Shown here: piece by piece, positions 17,385-25,857 of the stretch | Layout of the letters: each line of letters begins with the position of its first letter | Numbering within the stretch: position 1 is the stretch's first letter | Assembly: GCA_044349305.1 (NCBI GenBank) | Contig: JBIKRF010000002.1 | Span: forward strand, 1 to 64,000 | Direction: 5' to 3' | Length of the DNA stretch: 64,000 nucleotides | From: CAIZGX01 sp044349305 | Lineage (GTDB): Bacteria; Bacteroidota; Bacteroidia; Flavobacteriales_D; Sanyastnellaceae | Made by a program: the position numbers and the translations under genes | The notes under the pieces: generated by a model | The model's input: only the letters and a program-made list of their open reading frames with translations | Databases searched by the model: none | Told to the model about the DNA's origin: nothing

Positions 17385-18170
17385 ATGGATTTCAAGATAC
17401 GTACAATGGCCGATTGCATGGCCGAAGGAACAACACCCGAAGTGCTTTTTTGGGTGGGATGTGCTGGAAGTTTCGACGACCGCGCAAAGAAAATCACCAA
17501 AGCCATTGCAAAAATTCTTCACCACACAAACACCTCGTTTGCGATTTTAGGTTCTGAAGAATCTTGCACCGGCGATCCAGCGAAGCGCGCAGGGAACGAA
17601 TTCCTCTTCCAAATGATGGCCATGCAAAACATAAGCGTTTTAAATGCCTACGAAGTGAAGAAGATTGTAACTGGTTGCCCGCATTGCTTCAACACATTAA
17701 AAAATGAATATCCTGAATTGGGAGGAAATTACGAAGTGGTTCACCACACCCAACTCATTCAAGAATTATTGAATACAGGGAAATTGAAAATTGAAGGCGG
17801 GGAATTCAAAGGAAAGAAAATAACCTTCCACGATCCGTGCTACCTCGGAAGAGGAAACGGAGAGTACGAAGCTCCACGACAACTCATTCAAGCACTTGAC
17901 GCGGAATTGGTTGAAATGAAACGTTGCAAAACCAACGGTTTGTGCTGCGGAGCAGGTGGTGCGCAAATGTTCAAAGAAGCCGAAAAAGGAAACAAAGAAG
18001 TAAATGTTGAACGCACAGAAGACGCGCTGGCTGTGAAGCCTAGCGTTATTGCAACCGGATGTCCGTTTTGCAACACCATGATGACCGATGGCGTGAAGCA
18101 CTTCGAACAAGAGCATACCATTGCAGTGAAAGACATTGCTGAATTAATAGCAGAAGCAGTAGATTTGTAA
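17385..18170 (+). CDS. CCG-domain (heterodisulfide reductase D-like) Fe-S protein
   Basis: 261 residues from the ATG at 17385. An in-frame ATG at 17352 overlaps the previous gene; the later one is chosen because its protein starts as relatives do (MDFKIRTMADCMAEG). Two cysteine-rich CCG modules: SCTGDPAKRAGNE with VTGCPHCFNTLKNEYP, and HDPCYLGRGNGEYEAPR with GLCCGAGGAQMF, then TGCPFCNTMM. These bind a noncubane Fe-S cluster in heterodisulfide reductase and related lactate or glycolate oxidases. It follows the ferredoxin-type partner by 10 bp, so they form one complex. Physiological donor and acceptor cannot be read from the sequence. Confidence 0.88.
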   Translation: MDFKIRTMADCMAEGTTPEVLFWVGCAGSFDDRAKKITKAIAKILHHTNTSFAILGSEESCTGDPAKRAGNEFLFQMMAMQNISVLNAYEVKKIVTGCPHCFNTLKNEYPELGGNYEVVHHTQLIQELLNTGKLKIEGGEFKGKKITFHDPCYLGRGNGEYEAPRQLIQALDAELVEMKRCKTNGLCCGAGGAQMFKEAEKGNKEVNVERTEDALAVKPSVIATGCPFCNTMMTDGVKHFEQEHTIAVKDIAELIAEAVDL

Positions 18171-18182
18171 AAATAGTTTATC

Positions 18183-18929
18183 ATGAAATTATTAGAAGGA
18201 AAAGTCGCTATCATTACTGGCGCATCTCGCGGAATAGGAAAAGGAATCGCTGAAGTGTTCGCCGATCAAGGCGCTACAATCGCATTCACCTACGCATCAT
18301 CTGACGAAAAAGCGCGCGCTTTCGAAGCCGAATTGGCTGCGAAAGGCGTGAAAGCAAAAGGATATAAAAGCGATGCTTCGGATTTCAACGCCGCACAAAC
18401 GTTGGTAGACGAAGTGGTTGCTGAATTCGGAACCGTTGACATCTTAGTGAACAATGCTGGTATCACACGCGACACGTTGCTTATGCGTATGAGCGAAGAG
18501 CAGTGGGATGAAGTCCTTCGTGTAAACTTGAAATCTGTTTTCAACTTAACGAAAGCGGTAATCAAGCCCATGTTGAAAGCACGCAGTGGTTCAATCATTA
18601 ACATGACCTCTATTGTAGGTGTTACCGGAAATGCTGGACAAGCGAACTACGCTGCATCAAAAGCAGGTATGATCGGATTCACGAAAAGCGTTGCGCAAGA
18701 ATTGGGTTCTCGCAACATCCGATGCAACGCTATTGCTCCTGGCTTCATTGAAACTGAAATGACTGAAAAGTTAGATCAGAAAGTAGTTGAAGAATGGAGA
18801 AACACCATTCCATTGAAGCGTGGAGGAACACCGACCGATATTGCAAACACGACACTTTATTTAGCATCTGATTTAAGTTCATATGTAACCGGACAAACGC
18901 TTCACGTTTGCGGTGGTATGCACATGTAA
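18183..18929 (+). CDS. fabG: 3-oxoacyl-[ACP] reductase FabG
   Basis: 248 residues, a classic short-chain dehydrogenase. NADPH site TGASRGIGKGIAE at the N-terminus, NNAGITRD, catalytic Ser in MTSIVGVTGNAGQ, YxxxK in YAASKAG, and the PGFIETEMT loop. It reduces 3-oxoacyl-ACP in fatty-acid elongation. Length and motifs are those of true FabG. It follows the CCG gene by 12 bp and precedes the VWA gene by 3 bp, though a functional tie to either is not evident. Confidence 0.93.
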   Translation: MKLLEGKVAIITGASRGIGKGIAEVFADQGATIAFTYASSDEKARAFEAELAAKGVKAKGYKSDASDFNAAQTLVDEVVAEFGTVDILVNNAGITRDTLLMRMSEEQWDEVLRVNLKSVFNLTKAVIKPMLKARSGSIINMTSIVGVTGNAGQANYAASKAGMIGFTKSVAQELGSRNIRCNAIAPGFIETEMTEKLDQKVVEEWRNTIPLKRGGTPTDIANTTLYLASDLSSYVTGQTLHVCGGMHM

Positions 18930-18932
18930 GCT

Positions 18933-21020
18933 ATGGCGCACTTAATCACTCAAGCATCTCCATGGCTTTTGAGCCTTTGTGTTTGGGTAGGATTGGCCTA
19001 CGCCACAACCCTTTACTTTTTCGGAAAATCGAAAGAGTCTTGGTCAACTCAATTTAAATTTCTTTTAGCAAGTATGCGATTCCTAGTGGTATCGCTGCTT
19101 GTTCTTTTGTTGTTCCAACCGCTTCTTGAAACCATTGAAACACGCGTTGAAAAACCTGTTGTGGTTTTGGCATTAGATAACAGTCAGTCTGTTGTTTCTG
19201 CAAAAGACTCGAACGAGGTTCGAACAACTTTTTTAAATAATTGGAAAGGTCTTTCCGAAAAACTAGGAGCCGATTACGAAGTGGTTCCCTTGCTTTTCGG
19301 AGACGAAGTTTCAACTGGTAACGACGCTACTTTTTCCGATCAGATTACCCACTTCGGGAAGCTGCAACGTGCACTAGATGCACGCTTCAGTGGAAGAAAT
19401 CTGTCGGCGTTGGTTATAGCCTCAGACGGACTTTACAACAAAGGTCCGCATCCGGTTTCTAACTTGAAACAACTCAACATTCCTGTCTTTACTGTTGGCC
19501 TGGGAGACACCACTCTGCATCGCGACCTACTCATTTCGAATGTTAGCGCGAACAAAATAGCATACCTCGGAAACAACTTCCCTATTCGATTAAATGTGGA
19601 AGGAAGAAAAGCGCAAGGAACCAGCACCGTAATCACTGTTTCGAAAAACGGCATTCAATTGGCTTCTCAAAGTGTAAGTTTCACATCGGAAAGAGAATTC
19701 AAAAATGTTGAATTTTCCATACCAGCCGATCAGGTTGGTATTCATGCGTACACCCTTACCATACAAAGTATAGACAACGAAGACAATGTTCGAAACAACA
19801 CCGAGCAAGTCTACATTGAAGTGATAGACAACAGACAAAAAGTTTTAATCCTTGCGAACGCTCCACATCCGGATATCACTGCTATTGCCGAAGCGCTTCG
19901 CCTTCAAGAAAATTATGAAGTGACGGTTCAAACAGTTGATGAGTTTACAGACAACGTGAACAATTTCGACATGCTCATTGCCTATCAAATTCCGTCGTTG
20001 GGTGGAAGAGGAAACAACGTGGTGCAAGAAGCTTTCAAATCGAAAATTCCTTGTTGGTTTATTCTCGGTGCACAGAACGATTTCAACGCCTTCAATGCGT
20101 TAAACGGAGGCTTCTCGCTGAACGGATATCAGTCCAAACTTTCAGACATCAACGCCTCGCTGAATCCTTCTTTCAGCTATTTCTCACTCTCGAATGAATT
20201 CGCACAAGCCCTGCCTCTCCTTCCGCCGTTGGCTGTTCCTTTTGGAAATTACACCGTAGCGCCCGAAGTTCAAGCATTGCTCAATCAGCGCATTGGGAAG
20301 ATTGCAACCGATGTTCCGCTTATGGGATTTGGAGGAACACCTGAACACCGCGTTGCCGTGTTATGCGGAGAAGGAATTTGGAGATGGAAAGTTGCATTGT
20401 ATCAGATGGAAGAATCGCACGAAGTCTTTAACAATTTCATTCAACAAGCCACGCAATTCATTGGTGTAAAAGAAAACAAAGAGAAATTCAGAATTCAGCA
20501 CAAAAAAAATTTCGCTGAAAATGAATTGGTCTTTTTCAATGCAGAATTGTACGACGAAAGTTTCATGCCTGTGCTAAATCAGCAAGTGACTATGGAACTG
20601 AAGAATCCTGATAATTCAACGCAAACGCTGCAATTCTCTCCTTCCAACACCGGTTATCAGTTGAACGCAGGAATGCTTCCTGCTGGCGCCTATTCGTACA
20701 CAGCCAAAGCTTTCAACGGAACTACAGAGTTCACTAAGTCAGGCGGATTCAGCGTGAACAACATTTCAGTAGAGACGTCAAGAACAATTGCAGACTTCCA
20801 GTTGTTAGAACAATTGTCTTCCAGCACCAACGGAAAACGATTCAATGCAACAGCGCTTGATGACCTCGTGAGCGAAATCAAGAACAGAAAAGAAATCACG
20901 AGTGTTTCTTTCGAAGAGAAAAAGGTGAGAGAACTCATAGATTGGGCGCCCCTTTTAGTTGCACTTTTGTCGTTGCTCAGCATTGAGTGGTTCCTAAGGA
21001 AGTGGAACGGCAGCTACTAA
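18933..21020 (+). CDS. VWA-like membrane protein
   Basis: 695 residues. Two N-terminal membrane helices (about 10-29 and 44-64) and one near the C-terminus (about 672-690). A von Willebrand A-like region (about 75-185) has VVVLALDNSQSVV for the DxSxS metal site and SALVIASDGLYNKG. Middle parts are beta-rich. This arrangement resembles the BatA-type and glutamine-amidotransferase-like membrane proteins of Bacteroidota, whose role is unsettled (envelope integrity has been proposed for Bat proteins). The next gene starts 1 bp later. Confidence 0.75.
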   Translation: MAHLITQASPWLLSLCVWVGLAYATTLYFFGKSKESWSTQFKFLLASMRFLVVSLLVLLLFQPLLETIETRVEKPVVVLALDNSQSVVSAKDSNEVRTTFLNNWKGLSEKLGADYEVVPLLFGDEVSTGNDATFSDQITHFGKLQRALDARFSGRNLSALVIASDGLYNKGPHPVSNLKQLNIPVFTVGLGDTTLHRDLLISNVSANKIAYLGNNFPIRLNVEGRKAQGTSTVITVSKNGIQLASQSVSFTSEREFKNVEFSIPADQVGIHAYTLTIQSIDNEDNVRNNTEQVYIEVIDNRQKVLILANAPHPDITAIAEALRLQENYEVTVQTVDEFTDNVNNFDMLIAYQIPSLGGRGNNVVQEAFKSKIPCWFILGAQNDFNAFNALNGGFSLNGYQSKLSDINASLNPSFSYFSLSNEFAQALPLLPPLAVPFGNYTVAPEVQALLNQRIGKIATDVPLMGFGGTPEHRVAVLCGEGIWRWKVALYQMEESHEVFNNFIQQATQFIGVKENKEKFRIQHKKNFAENELVFFNAELYDESFMPVLNQQVTMELKNPDNSTQTLQFSPSNTGYQLNAGMLPAGAYSYTAKAFNGTTEFTKSGGFSVNNISVETSRTIADFQLLEQLSSSTNGKRFNATALDDLVSEIKNRKEITSVSFEEKKVRELIDWAPLLVALLSLLSIEWFLRKWNGSY

Positions 21021-21021
21021 A

Positions 21022-21882
21022 ATGAAAGATAAAATTACGTTACGCATTGGAGGTGTTCCTGAACACTTCAACCTGCCTTGGCAACTTGCTTTAGAGCAAG
21101 ATGTTTTCAGCGCCTTGAATATTCAAGTTTCGTGGACCTACTTCGCTGGAGGAACCGGCGTCATGACCGAAGCGCTGCAAGAAGGTGATTTAGATGTGGC
21201 GCTCATGCTTACGGAAGGATTTGTCAGCGCCTTTCATCGCGGACTCGACGCTCGTATTGTGAAAGTCTATACCAAGACTCCATTGACTTGGGGCATTTAC
21301 GGCGGATACGAAGACACCCCGAAGATCACTTCAAGTCACGCTAGAAAATACGCCATCTCACGCAAAGGATCGGGCTCGCATCTGATGGCGCGCATTCACG
21401 CGAAGCAGTTGGGCTTTCATCCGGCCGACGATCAATATGTGGAAGTCGCCAATTTGCACAACGCGATTCAAAGTTTGAAAAACCGCGAGAGCGATTATTT
21501 CTATTGGGAAAAATACACGTCTATTCCTTCCGTTAAAAAAGGACATTTGTGTTTCTTAGACACGTTTCATGCGCCGTGGTGCGGATTCGTAGCGGTTGCG
21601 AATAACAACGCTATTTCACAAAAAAGTGACGCTATTCAAAAAGTGTTGCAGTTGATGAATGAGCGTTGTGAAGCCTTCATGAGCGACAAAGAAAACATCT
21701 TCCGCGTATCGAATCGCTTTGAAATATCTACCGCTGCTGCGACGGAATGGTTCAACACGACTGCTTATCAGAATAATTTCGAAATGAAAAAATCAGAGCT
21801 CGATGCGGTGCACGAAGCGTTGAATTTAGAATCGCCTTCTAGCTATTCAAATATGCTCGGCGAAAACATTATCTTAGTGTAA
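21022..21882 (+). CDS. Periplasmic-binding-protein-like domain without signal peptide
   Basis: 286 residues with the fold pattern of NMT1/SsuA-type substrate-binding proteins: LRIGGVPEHFNLPWQLALEQDVF, YFAGGTGVMTEALQEGDLDVALMLTEG, then AISRKGSGSHLMARIHAKQLGF. There is no signal peptide or lipobox and no transporter genes beside it, so it is probably a cytoplasmic binding protein or enzyme relative (the MqnA/MqnD and THI5 families show that this fold can be catalytic). Ligand unknown. The gene follows the VWA gene by 1 bp. Confidence 0.7.
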   Translation: MKDKITLRIGGVPEHFNLPWQLALEQDVFSALNIQVSWTYFAGGTGVMTEALQEGDLDVALMLTEGFVSAFHRGLDARIVKVYTKTPLTWGIYGGYEDTPKITSSHARKYAISRKGSGSHLMARIHAKQLGFHPADDQYVEVANLHNAIQSLKNRESDYFYWEKYTSIPSVKKGHLCFLDTFHAPWCGFVAVANNNAISQKSDAIQKVLQLMNERCEAFMSDKENIFRVSNRFEISTAAATEWFNTTAYQNNFEMKKSELDAVHEALNLESPSSYSNMLGENIILV

Positions 21883-21892
21883 ATATTATCGT

Positions 21893-22582
21893 GTGAAAAT
21901 TCACCAAAACCAGACCTATACCTATTTCCGCTCACTGCCCACACTGAAGCAAATTCATCGCGTTTGGAAATGGATTCTTCTTGCTTGGACGATTGCCCTA
22001 TTCATTATATTTTTTATCTACCGCAATGAAATACTCAGTGGCATTGGACGCTTTCTTACTGAAGCGGAATCGGAGGCCATTACCCCTTCCAACCAAACAT
22101 TTTTTGTTTTAGGTGGAAACGGATACGAGCGAGGAAAAGGTGCTGCGCTGCTTGCGCAAGAATTTCCTTCTGCACAATTTATTTGCACCGGCGCTGGCGA
22201 CACCTTGAATGAAATGCACGCCATGGGATTGAACCTGACATCGGCTCAACTGACACGAAAATGCATGATTGAAACTGGTGTTGATTCACTCCGTGTTTTC
22301 GAATTAGGAGAAGCCACAAGCACCTTTGAAGAGTCGGAAGAAATCCTGACTTATTGTATAAATCACAATTTGAAGGAAATTTCTGTGGTCAGCAGCGACT
22401 TTCATTTGCGCAGAATGAGCATGGTCTTCGGAGAGAAATTCCAAGAAAAAGGAATTCTGGTGCACTTCTTCGGTACTGAAACCAAGGACTTTAAGGCAGA
22501 GTCGTGGTGGACCTTCGAAGCGGGGCTCATTACCACCTTCAACGAATACATCAAAATCGTGTATTACGTGTTCAAATATTAA
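21893..22582 (+). CDS. YdcF/SanA-like DUF218 membrane protein
   Basis: 229 residues, probably from a GTG start at 21893. One membrane helix (about 27-45), then a DUF218 domain: FFVLGGNGYERGKGAALLAQEFP, ICTGAGDTLNEM, the ATSTFEESEEI loop with conserved Thr and Glu, and ISVVSSDFHLRRM. E. coli relatives SanA, ElyC and YdcF affect envelope barrier and peptidoglycan precursor use. The topology puts the domain outside the inner membrane. Likely the last gene of the run starting at the MCE gene. Confidence 0.8.
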   Translation: MKIHQNQTYTYFRSLPTLKQIHRVWKWILLAWTIALFIIFFIYRNEILSGIGRFLTEAESEAITPSNQTFFVLGGNGYERGKGAALLAQEFPSAQFICTGAGDTLNEMHAMGLNLTSAQLTRKCMIETGVDSLRVFELGEATSTFEESEEILTYCINHNLKEISVVSSDFHLRRMSMVFGEKFQEKGILVHFFGTETKDFKAESWWTFEAGLITTFNEYIKIVYYVFKY

Positions 22583-22606
22583 TCGGAAACCCCGCGAAAT
22601 ATTGGT

Positions 22607-22614
22607 TATTTTTG
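22607..22614 (+). promoter_or_regulatory. Promoter element of the TPR gene
   Basis: TATTTTTG fits TAnnTTTG, 22 bp before the ATG at 22637. No TTTG at the -33 position is obvious. Confidence 0.45.
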
Positions 22615-22636
22615 ACTTGAACTCTGAAATTACTCA

Positions 22637-24043
22637 ATGAGCGAAGACCCATCAGATTACCACAACACAGGAGACCTTATCTCGCGTTTCGAGCAGATGA
22701 TTCAGCAAAATGAATCATACTACTTCGATGTTGAACAACTCGAAGCTATCATCGACGGATATCAAGCGAACCTCAGCTATCAAAAAGCCATCAAGGCGCT
22801 TGAGTACGCCTATTCGCTGTTTCCAGATAATACTGCATTAATCATTAAAGAAGTTCAACTTCTTTCAGGCATTGGTCAATTGTCGAAAGCCCTTTCACGC
22901 TTGAAGGTTTTGGAGAAATTCGAGCCGAACAACGAGGAAATGCTCTTGACCATGGCTGCTGTGTACAGCCAATTGCGCGAGCACAACAAGGCCATTCAAT
23001 ATTACAAGCGAGCGCTACAGATTTGCTCGGAGGAAGAGATTGACGATGTGTATTTAGAGATTGCTTTGGAGTATGAGAACCTCGAGCAATATGAAAAGGC
23101 AATCGACACCTTGAAAAAAGGAATCGACCGCAGCCCAGAGAACGAAACCCTTCTTTACGAAATAGCTTTCTGCTTTGAATTGGCCGGACTACCTGCCGTT
23201 TGTGCCATCTACTTCCAACAATTCATCGACGAGCATCCGTATAGTTTTGCCGCTTGGTACAACCTTGGCAACGCTTTTCAAAAACTCGATCGTTCAGAAG
23301 AGTCTATTGAAGCCTATGACTATTGTCTAGCTATTCAAAGCGATTTCGCACCTGCTTATTACAACAAAGCACACGCGCTATTCAAGTTGGAAAAATACGC
23401 CGAAGCACTAGAAGTCCTTGAGGAATCGTATGTTTACGAACCCCCACAAGCACCTATCTTCTGTCACGTTGGAGAGTGTTTTGAAAAGTTGAACGACTAC
23501 GATAAAGCTCTTTTCTACTACCACAAGAGTATTGAAACCGATGAATATTGGGCCGACGCTTATTTGGGAATTGGTGTGGTTATGGACCTGCAAGGAAAAT
23601 TGGCAGAAGCCATTCCTTTCTTGGATAAAGCCATAGACCTTGAATCGAAGAACCCTGACTACGCCATTTACAAAATGGAAGTCTTGGTGAAGATGGAAAA
23701 ATTCAACGAAGCCATTTCACTCGGAGAAAAATTAGTGAAAGAATTTCCAGAAAACGAAGAAACATGGATGGCACTGGCTGATGCGTTTTTCAAATTAGGA
23801 AACAACGAGAAGGCCTTGGAAACCATGCTCGACGCTACGTTGGTGCATCTCTCGAATCCAGACATTGGCTACCGCAGAGCAGTTTACTTGGTCGAATTAG
23901 GAAAGATTCAAGACGCACAAGATCTTTTGCACTACCTTATGCAAAATGAAAGTGCTCAACTTTCTGAATTGGAGGAGTATTATCCAAAAATTCTTCAATT
24001 ACCGTTTTACATTCAATTAAAAAGCGACTTAGGGTTAGTGTAA
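22637..24043 (+). CDS. Tetratricopeptide-repeat protein
   Basis: 468 residues with no signal peptide, about 11-12 TPR units covering most of the length (for example AIQYYKRALQICSEEEIDDVYLEIALEYENLEQYEKAID, and AWYNLGNAFQKLDRSEESIEAYDYCLAI). A cytoplasmic protein-protein scaffold. No catalytic domain is seen. Partner unknown; its own promoter element lies upstream and a hairpin overlaps its stop. Confidence 0.85.
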   Translation: MSEDPSDYHNTGDLISRFEQMIQQNESYYFDVEQLEAIIDGYQANLSYQKAIKALEYAYSLFPDNTALIIKEVQLLSGIGQLSKALSRLKVLEKFEPNNEEMLLTMAAVYSQLREHNKAIQYYKRALQICSEEEIDDVYLEIALEYENLEQYEKAIDTLKKGIDRSPENETLLYEIAFCFELAGLPAVCAIYFQQFIDEHPYSFAAWYNLGNAFQKLDRSEESIEAYDYCLAIQSDFAPAYYNKAHALFKLEKYAEALEVLEESYVYEPPQAPIFCHVGECFEKLNDYDKALFYYHKSIETDEYWADAYLGIGVVMDLQGKLAEAIPFLDKAIDLESKNPDYAIYKMEVLVKMEKFNEAISLGEKLVKEFPENEETWMALADAFFKLGNNEKALETMLDATLVHLSNPDIGYRRAVYLVELGKIQDAQDLLHYLMQNESAQLSELEEYYPKILQLPFYIQLKSDLGLV

Positions 24044-24055
24044 TTTTCACACTAA
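24035..24055 (+). terminator. Hairpin over the TPR stop codon
   Basis: TTAGTGT at 24035-24041 pairs with ACACTAA at 24049-24055 around a 7-nt loop containing the stop. There is no T-tract, so it may be only an attenuating hairpin or a regulatory site for the gene at 24092. Confidence 0.3.
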
Positions 24056-24091
24056 GTATATTTAACCGATATTCGCAAAAAATTAGCAACT

Positions 24092-24877
24092 ATGAACATT
24101 CAACTAAGCCACATGCCCAGCCGCGAAAAGAAAGAACGTCAGTTCGGACTTACGATGGTTATGGACAAAGGAATCTCTCTTCGTCAAGCTGAAGACATGA
24201 TTGCGAGCAGTTCTGAATATATCGATTTAGTGAAACTGGGATTTGGAACTTCTGTGTTTTCAACCCAAGTGAAGGAAAAAGTGAAGTTGTACCACGACGC
24301 GAAAATTAAGGTGTATTTGGGCGGCACCCTTTTCGAAGCATGCTACGTGCGCGGAGAACTTGACAAGTATCGTAAATACGTTGACAGCCTCGGTATAGAA
24401 ATGGTTGAGGTTTCTGACGGAAGCATGGCTTTGGACCACAAAAAGAAATGTCAATTGATTACTGAATTCGCGAAAGACTACAAAGTACTTTCCGAAGTTG
24501 GATCGAAGGAAGAAGGCATTTTAATTAGTCCAGCTAAATGGATTAAGATGATGCAAGCGGAATTAGATGCCGGTTCATGGAAGGTTATAGCTGAAGCACG
24601 CGAAAGCGGAACCGTTGGGATCTATCGTCCAAGTGGACAAGCACATGTGATGCTCATCAATAAAATTTTAGCTAAGATCAACGGAAACGATATTATTTGG
24701 GAGGCGCCTAAAAAAGCTCAACAGGTTTATTTCATTAAACATTGCGGAGCGAACGTGAACCTTGGAAACATTGCAGAGAATGAAACCATTCCATTGGAAT
24801 GTTTACGCATGGGGTTACGCGGTGATACGTTCTTCGATTACCTGCCCGAAGAAATAGTTTCAAAAATGAAAGGATAA
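24092..24877 (+). CDS. Phosphosulfolactate synthase homologue (ComA-like)
   Basis: 261 residues, TIM-barrel family of phosphosulfolactate synthase, which adds sulfite to phosphoenolpyruvate in archaeal coenzyme M synthesis. Visible blocks: YIDLVKLGFGTS, IKVYLGGTLFEACYVRGELDKY, GIEMVEVSDGSMAL, VLSEVGSKEEG, VIAEARESGTVGIYRPSG. These match the active-site strands. Coenzyme M is not expected here. In Bacteroidota a sulfonate precursor is needed for sulfonolipids, though the known capnine route uses cysteate synthase, so the true product is open. It leads a tight run with the rhodanese (1 bp), DedA and aroE genes. Confidence 0.85.
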   Translation: MNIQLSHMPSREKKERQFGLTMVMDKGISLRQAEDMIASSSEYIDLVKLGFGTSVFSTQVKEKVKLYHDAKIKVYLGGTLFEACYVRGELDKYRKYVDSLGIEMVEVSDGSMALDHKKKCQLITEFAKDYKVLSEVGSKEEGILISPAKWIKMMQAELDAGSWKVIAEARESGTVGIYRPSGQAHVMLINKILAKINGNDIIWEAPKKAQQVYFIKHCGANVNLGNIAENETIPLECLRMGLRGDTFFDYLPEEIVSKMKG

Positions 24878-24878
24878 T

Positions 24879-25199
24879 ATGCAACACCTGCAGCCTGAAG
24901 AATTACTTATCTGGAAGAACGAAAACAAACCACACTTGTTGGTAGATATTCGTGAAGAATATGAAGTGGCCATTTGCACGTTAGATGGAATGCACATTCC
25001 AATGGAACACGTGATTGAAAAGTACCCTTCCCTTCCAAAAGAAAATCCAATTGTCTTTCATTGCAACAGTGGAAAACGTTCAGATGCATTGGTCTATATG
25101 ATTGAAAAGAAATTCCCTGGAGACGCTATTTACAGCCTTGCCGGTGGTGTTCAAGGGTACGCAGAACAATGTGCACCTGAAATAAAGTGTTCGCTTTAA
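24879..25199 (+). CDS. Rhodanese-like sulfur carrier domain
   Basis: 106 residues, a single rhodanese domain with LLVDIREEYEV and active-site loop VFHCNSGKRSDALV, where the Cys accepts sulfane sulfur. The loop is close to that of PspE/GlpE-type single-domain enzymes. It carries no signal, so it acts in the cytoplasm. It sits 1 bp after the ComA-like gene and 1 bp before the DedA gene. Confidence 0.88.
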   Translation: MQHLQPEELLIWKNENKPHLLVDIREEYEVAICTLDGMHIPMEHVIEKYPSLPKENPIVFHCNSGKRSDALVYMIEKKFPGDAIYSLAGGVQGYAEQCAPEIKCSL

Positions 25200-25200
25200 T

Positions 25201-25857
25201 ATGGAAATGATACAGTCTTTTTTACACTTCGTTCTTCACTTGAATGAAGAGTTGCCTCTTTTATTGAATGAATATGGAATCTGGTTTTACGCCATTTTAT
25301 TCCTCATCATCTTTGTTGAAACCGGATTGGTTGTTATGCCCTTTCTTCCTGGTGACTCCTTGCTCTTCGCAGCAGGTGCGTTGTGTGCGGGACAGAATAA
25401 CTTAAGCCTCACCATTCTTTTTGTATTGCTCATAACAGCAGCAATTCTTGGCGATCAATGCAACTATTTCATTGGAAGATTTTTCGGGTCGAAAATCGTA
25501 GCGATGAAATTCCGAGGCAAGCCACTTATTGCACAAAAGCATTTAACTACAACTGAAGAGTTCTTCACAAAGCACGGAACGAAAGCCATTATCATGGCGC
25601 GCTTCGTTCCTATTGTTCGCACCATTACTCCGTTTGTTGCCGGAGTTGGAAAGATGGACTACAGAAAAAAATTCCTTCCTTACGACATTTTCGGAGGAGC
25701 ACTCTGGATTGTGAGTATGACCTTAGCCGGATATTTTCTTGGACAATTTGAATTCGTTCAGAAACACTTCGAAGCAGTTGTTATTTTGATTATTCTTATC
25801 TCTCTTGCGCCTATGGTTTTTGCTTACTTGAAAAGCAAATTCGGATCGAAGGCATGA
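25201..25857 (+). CDS. DedA family membrane protein
   Basis: 218 residues with about five membrane segments. Family motifs are present: ETGLVVMPFLPGDSLLFAAGAL, GDQCNYFIGRFFG, ARFVPIVRTITPFVAGVGKM. DedA proteins are inner-membrane transporters or flippases, some shown to recycle undecaprenyl phosphate or phosphatidylethanolamine. It overlaps aroE by 4 bp. Confidence 0.92.
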   Translation: MEMIQSFLHFVLHLNEELPLLLNEYGIWFYAILFLIIFVETGLVVMPFLPGDSLLFAAGALCAGQNNLSLTILFVLLITAAILGDQCNYFIGRFFGSKIVAMKFRGKPLIAQKHLTTTEEFFTKHGTKAIIMARFVPIVRTITPFVAGVGKMDYRKKFLPYDIFGGALWIVSMTLAGYFLGQFEFVQKHFEAVVILIILISLAPMVFAYLKSKFGSKA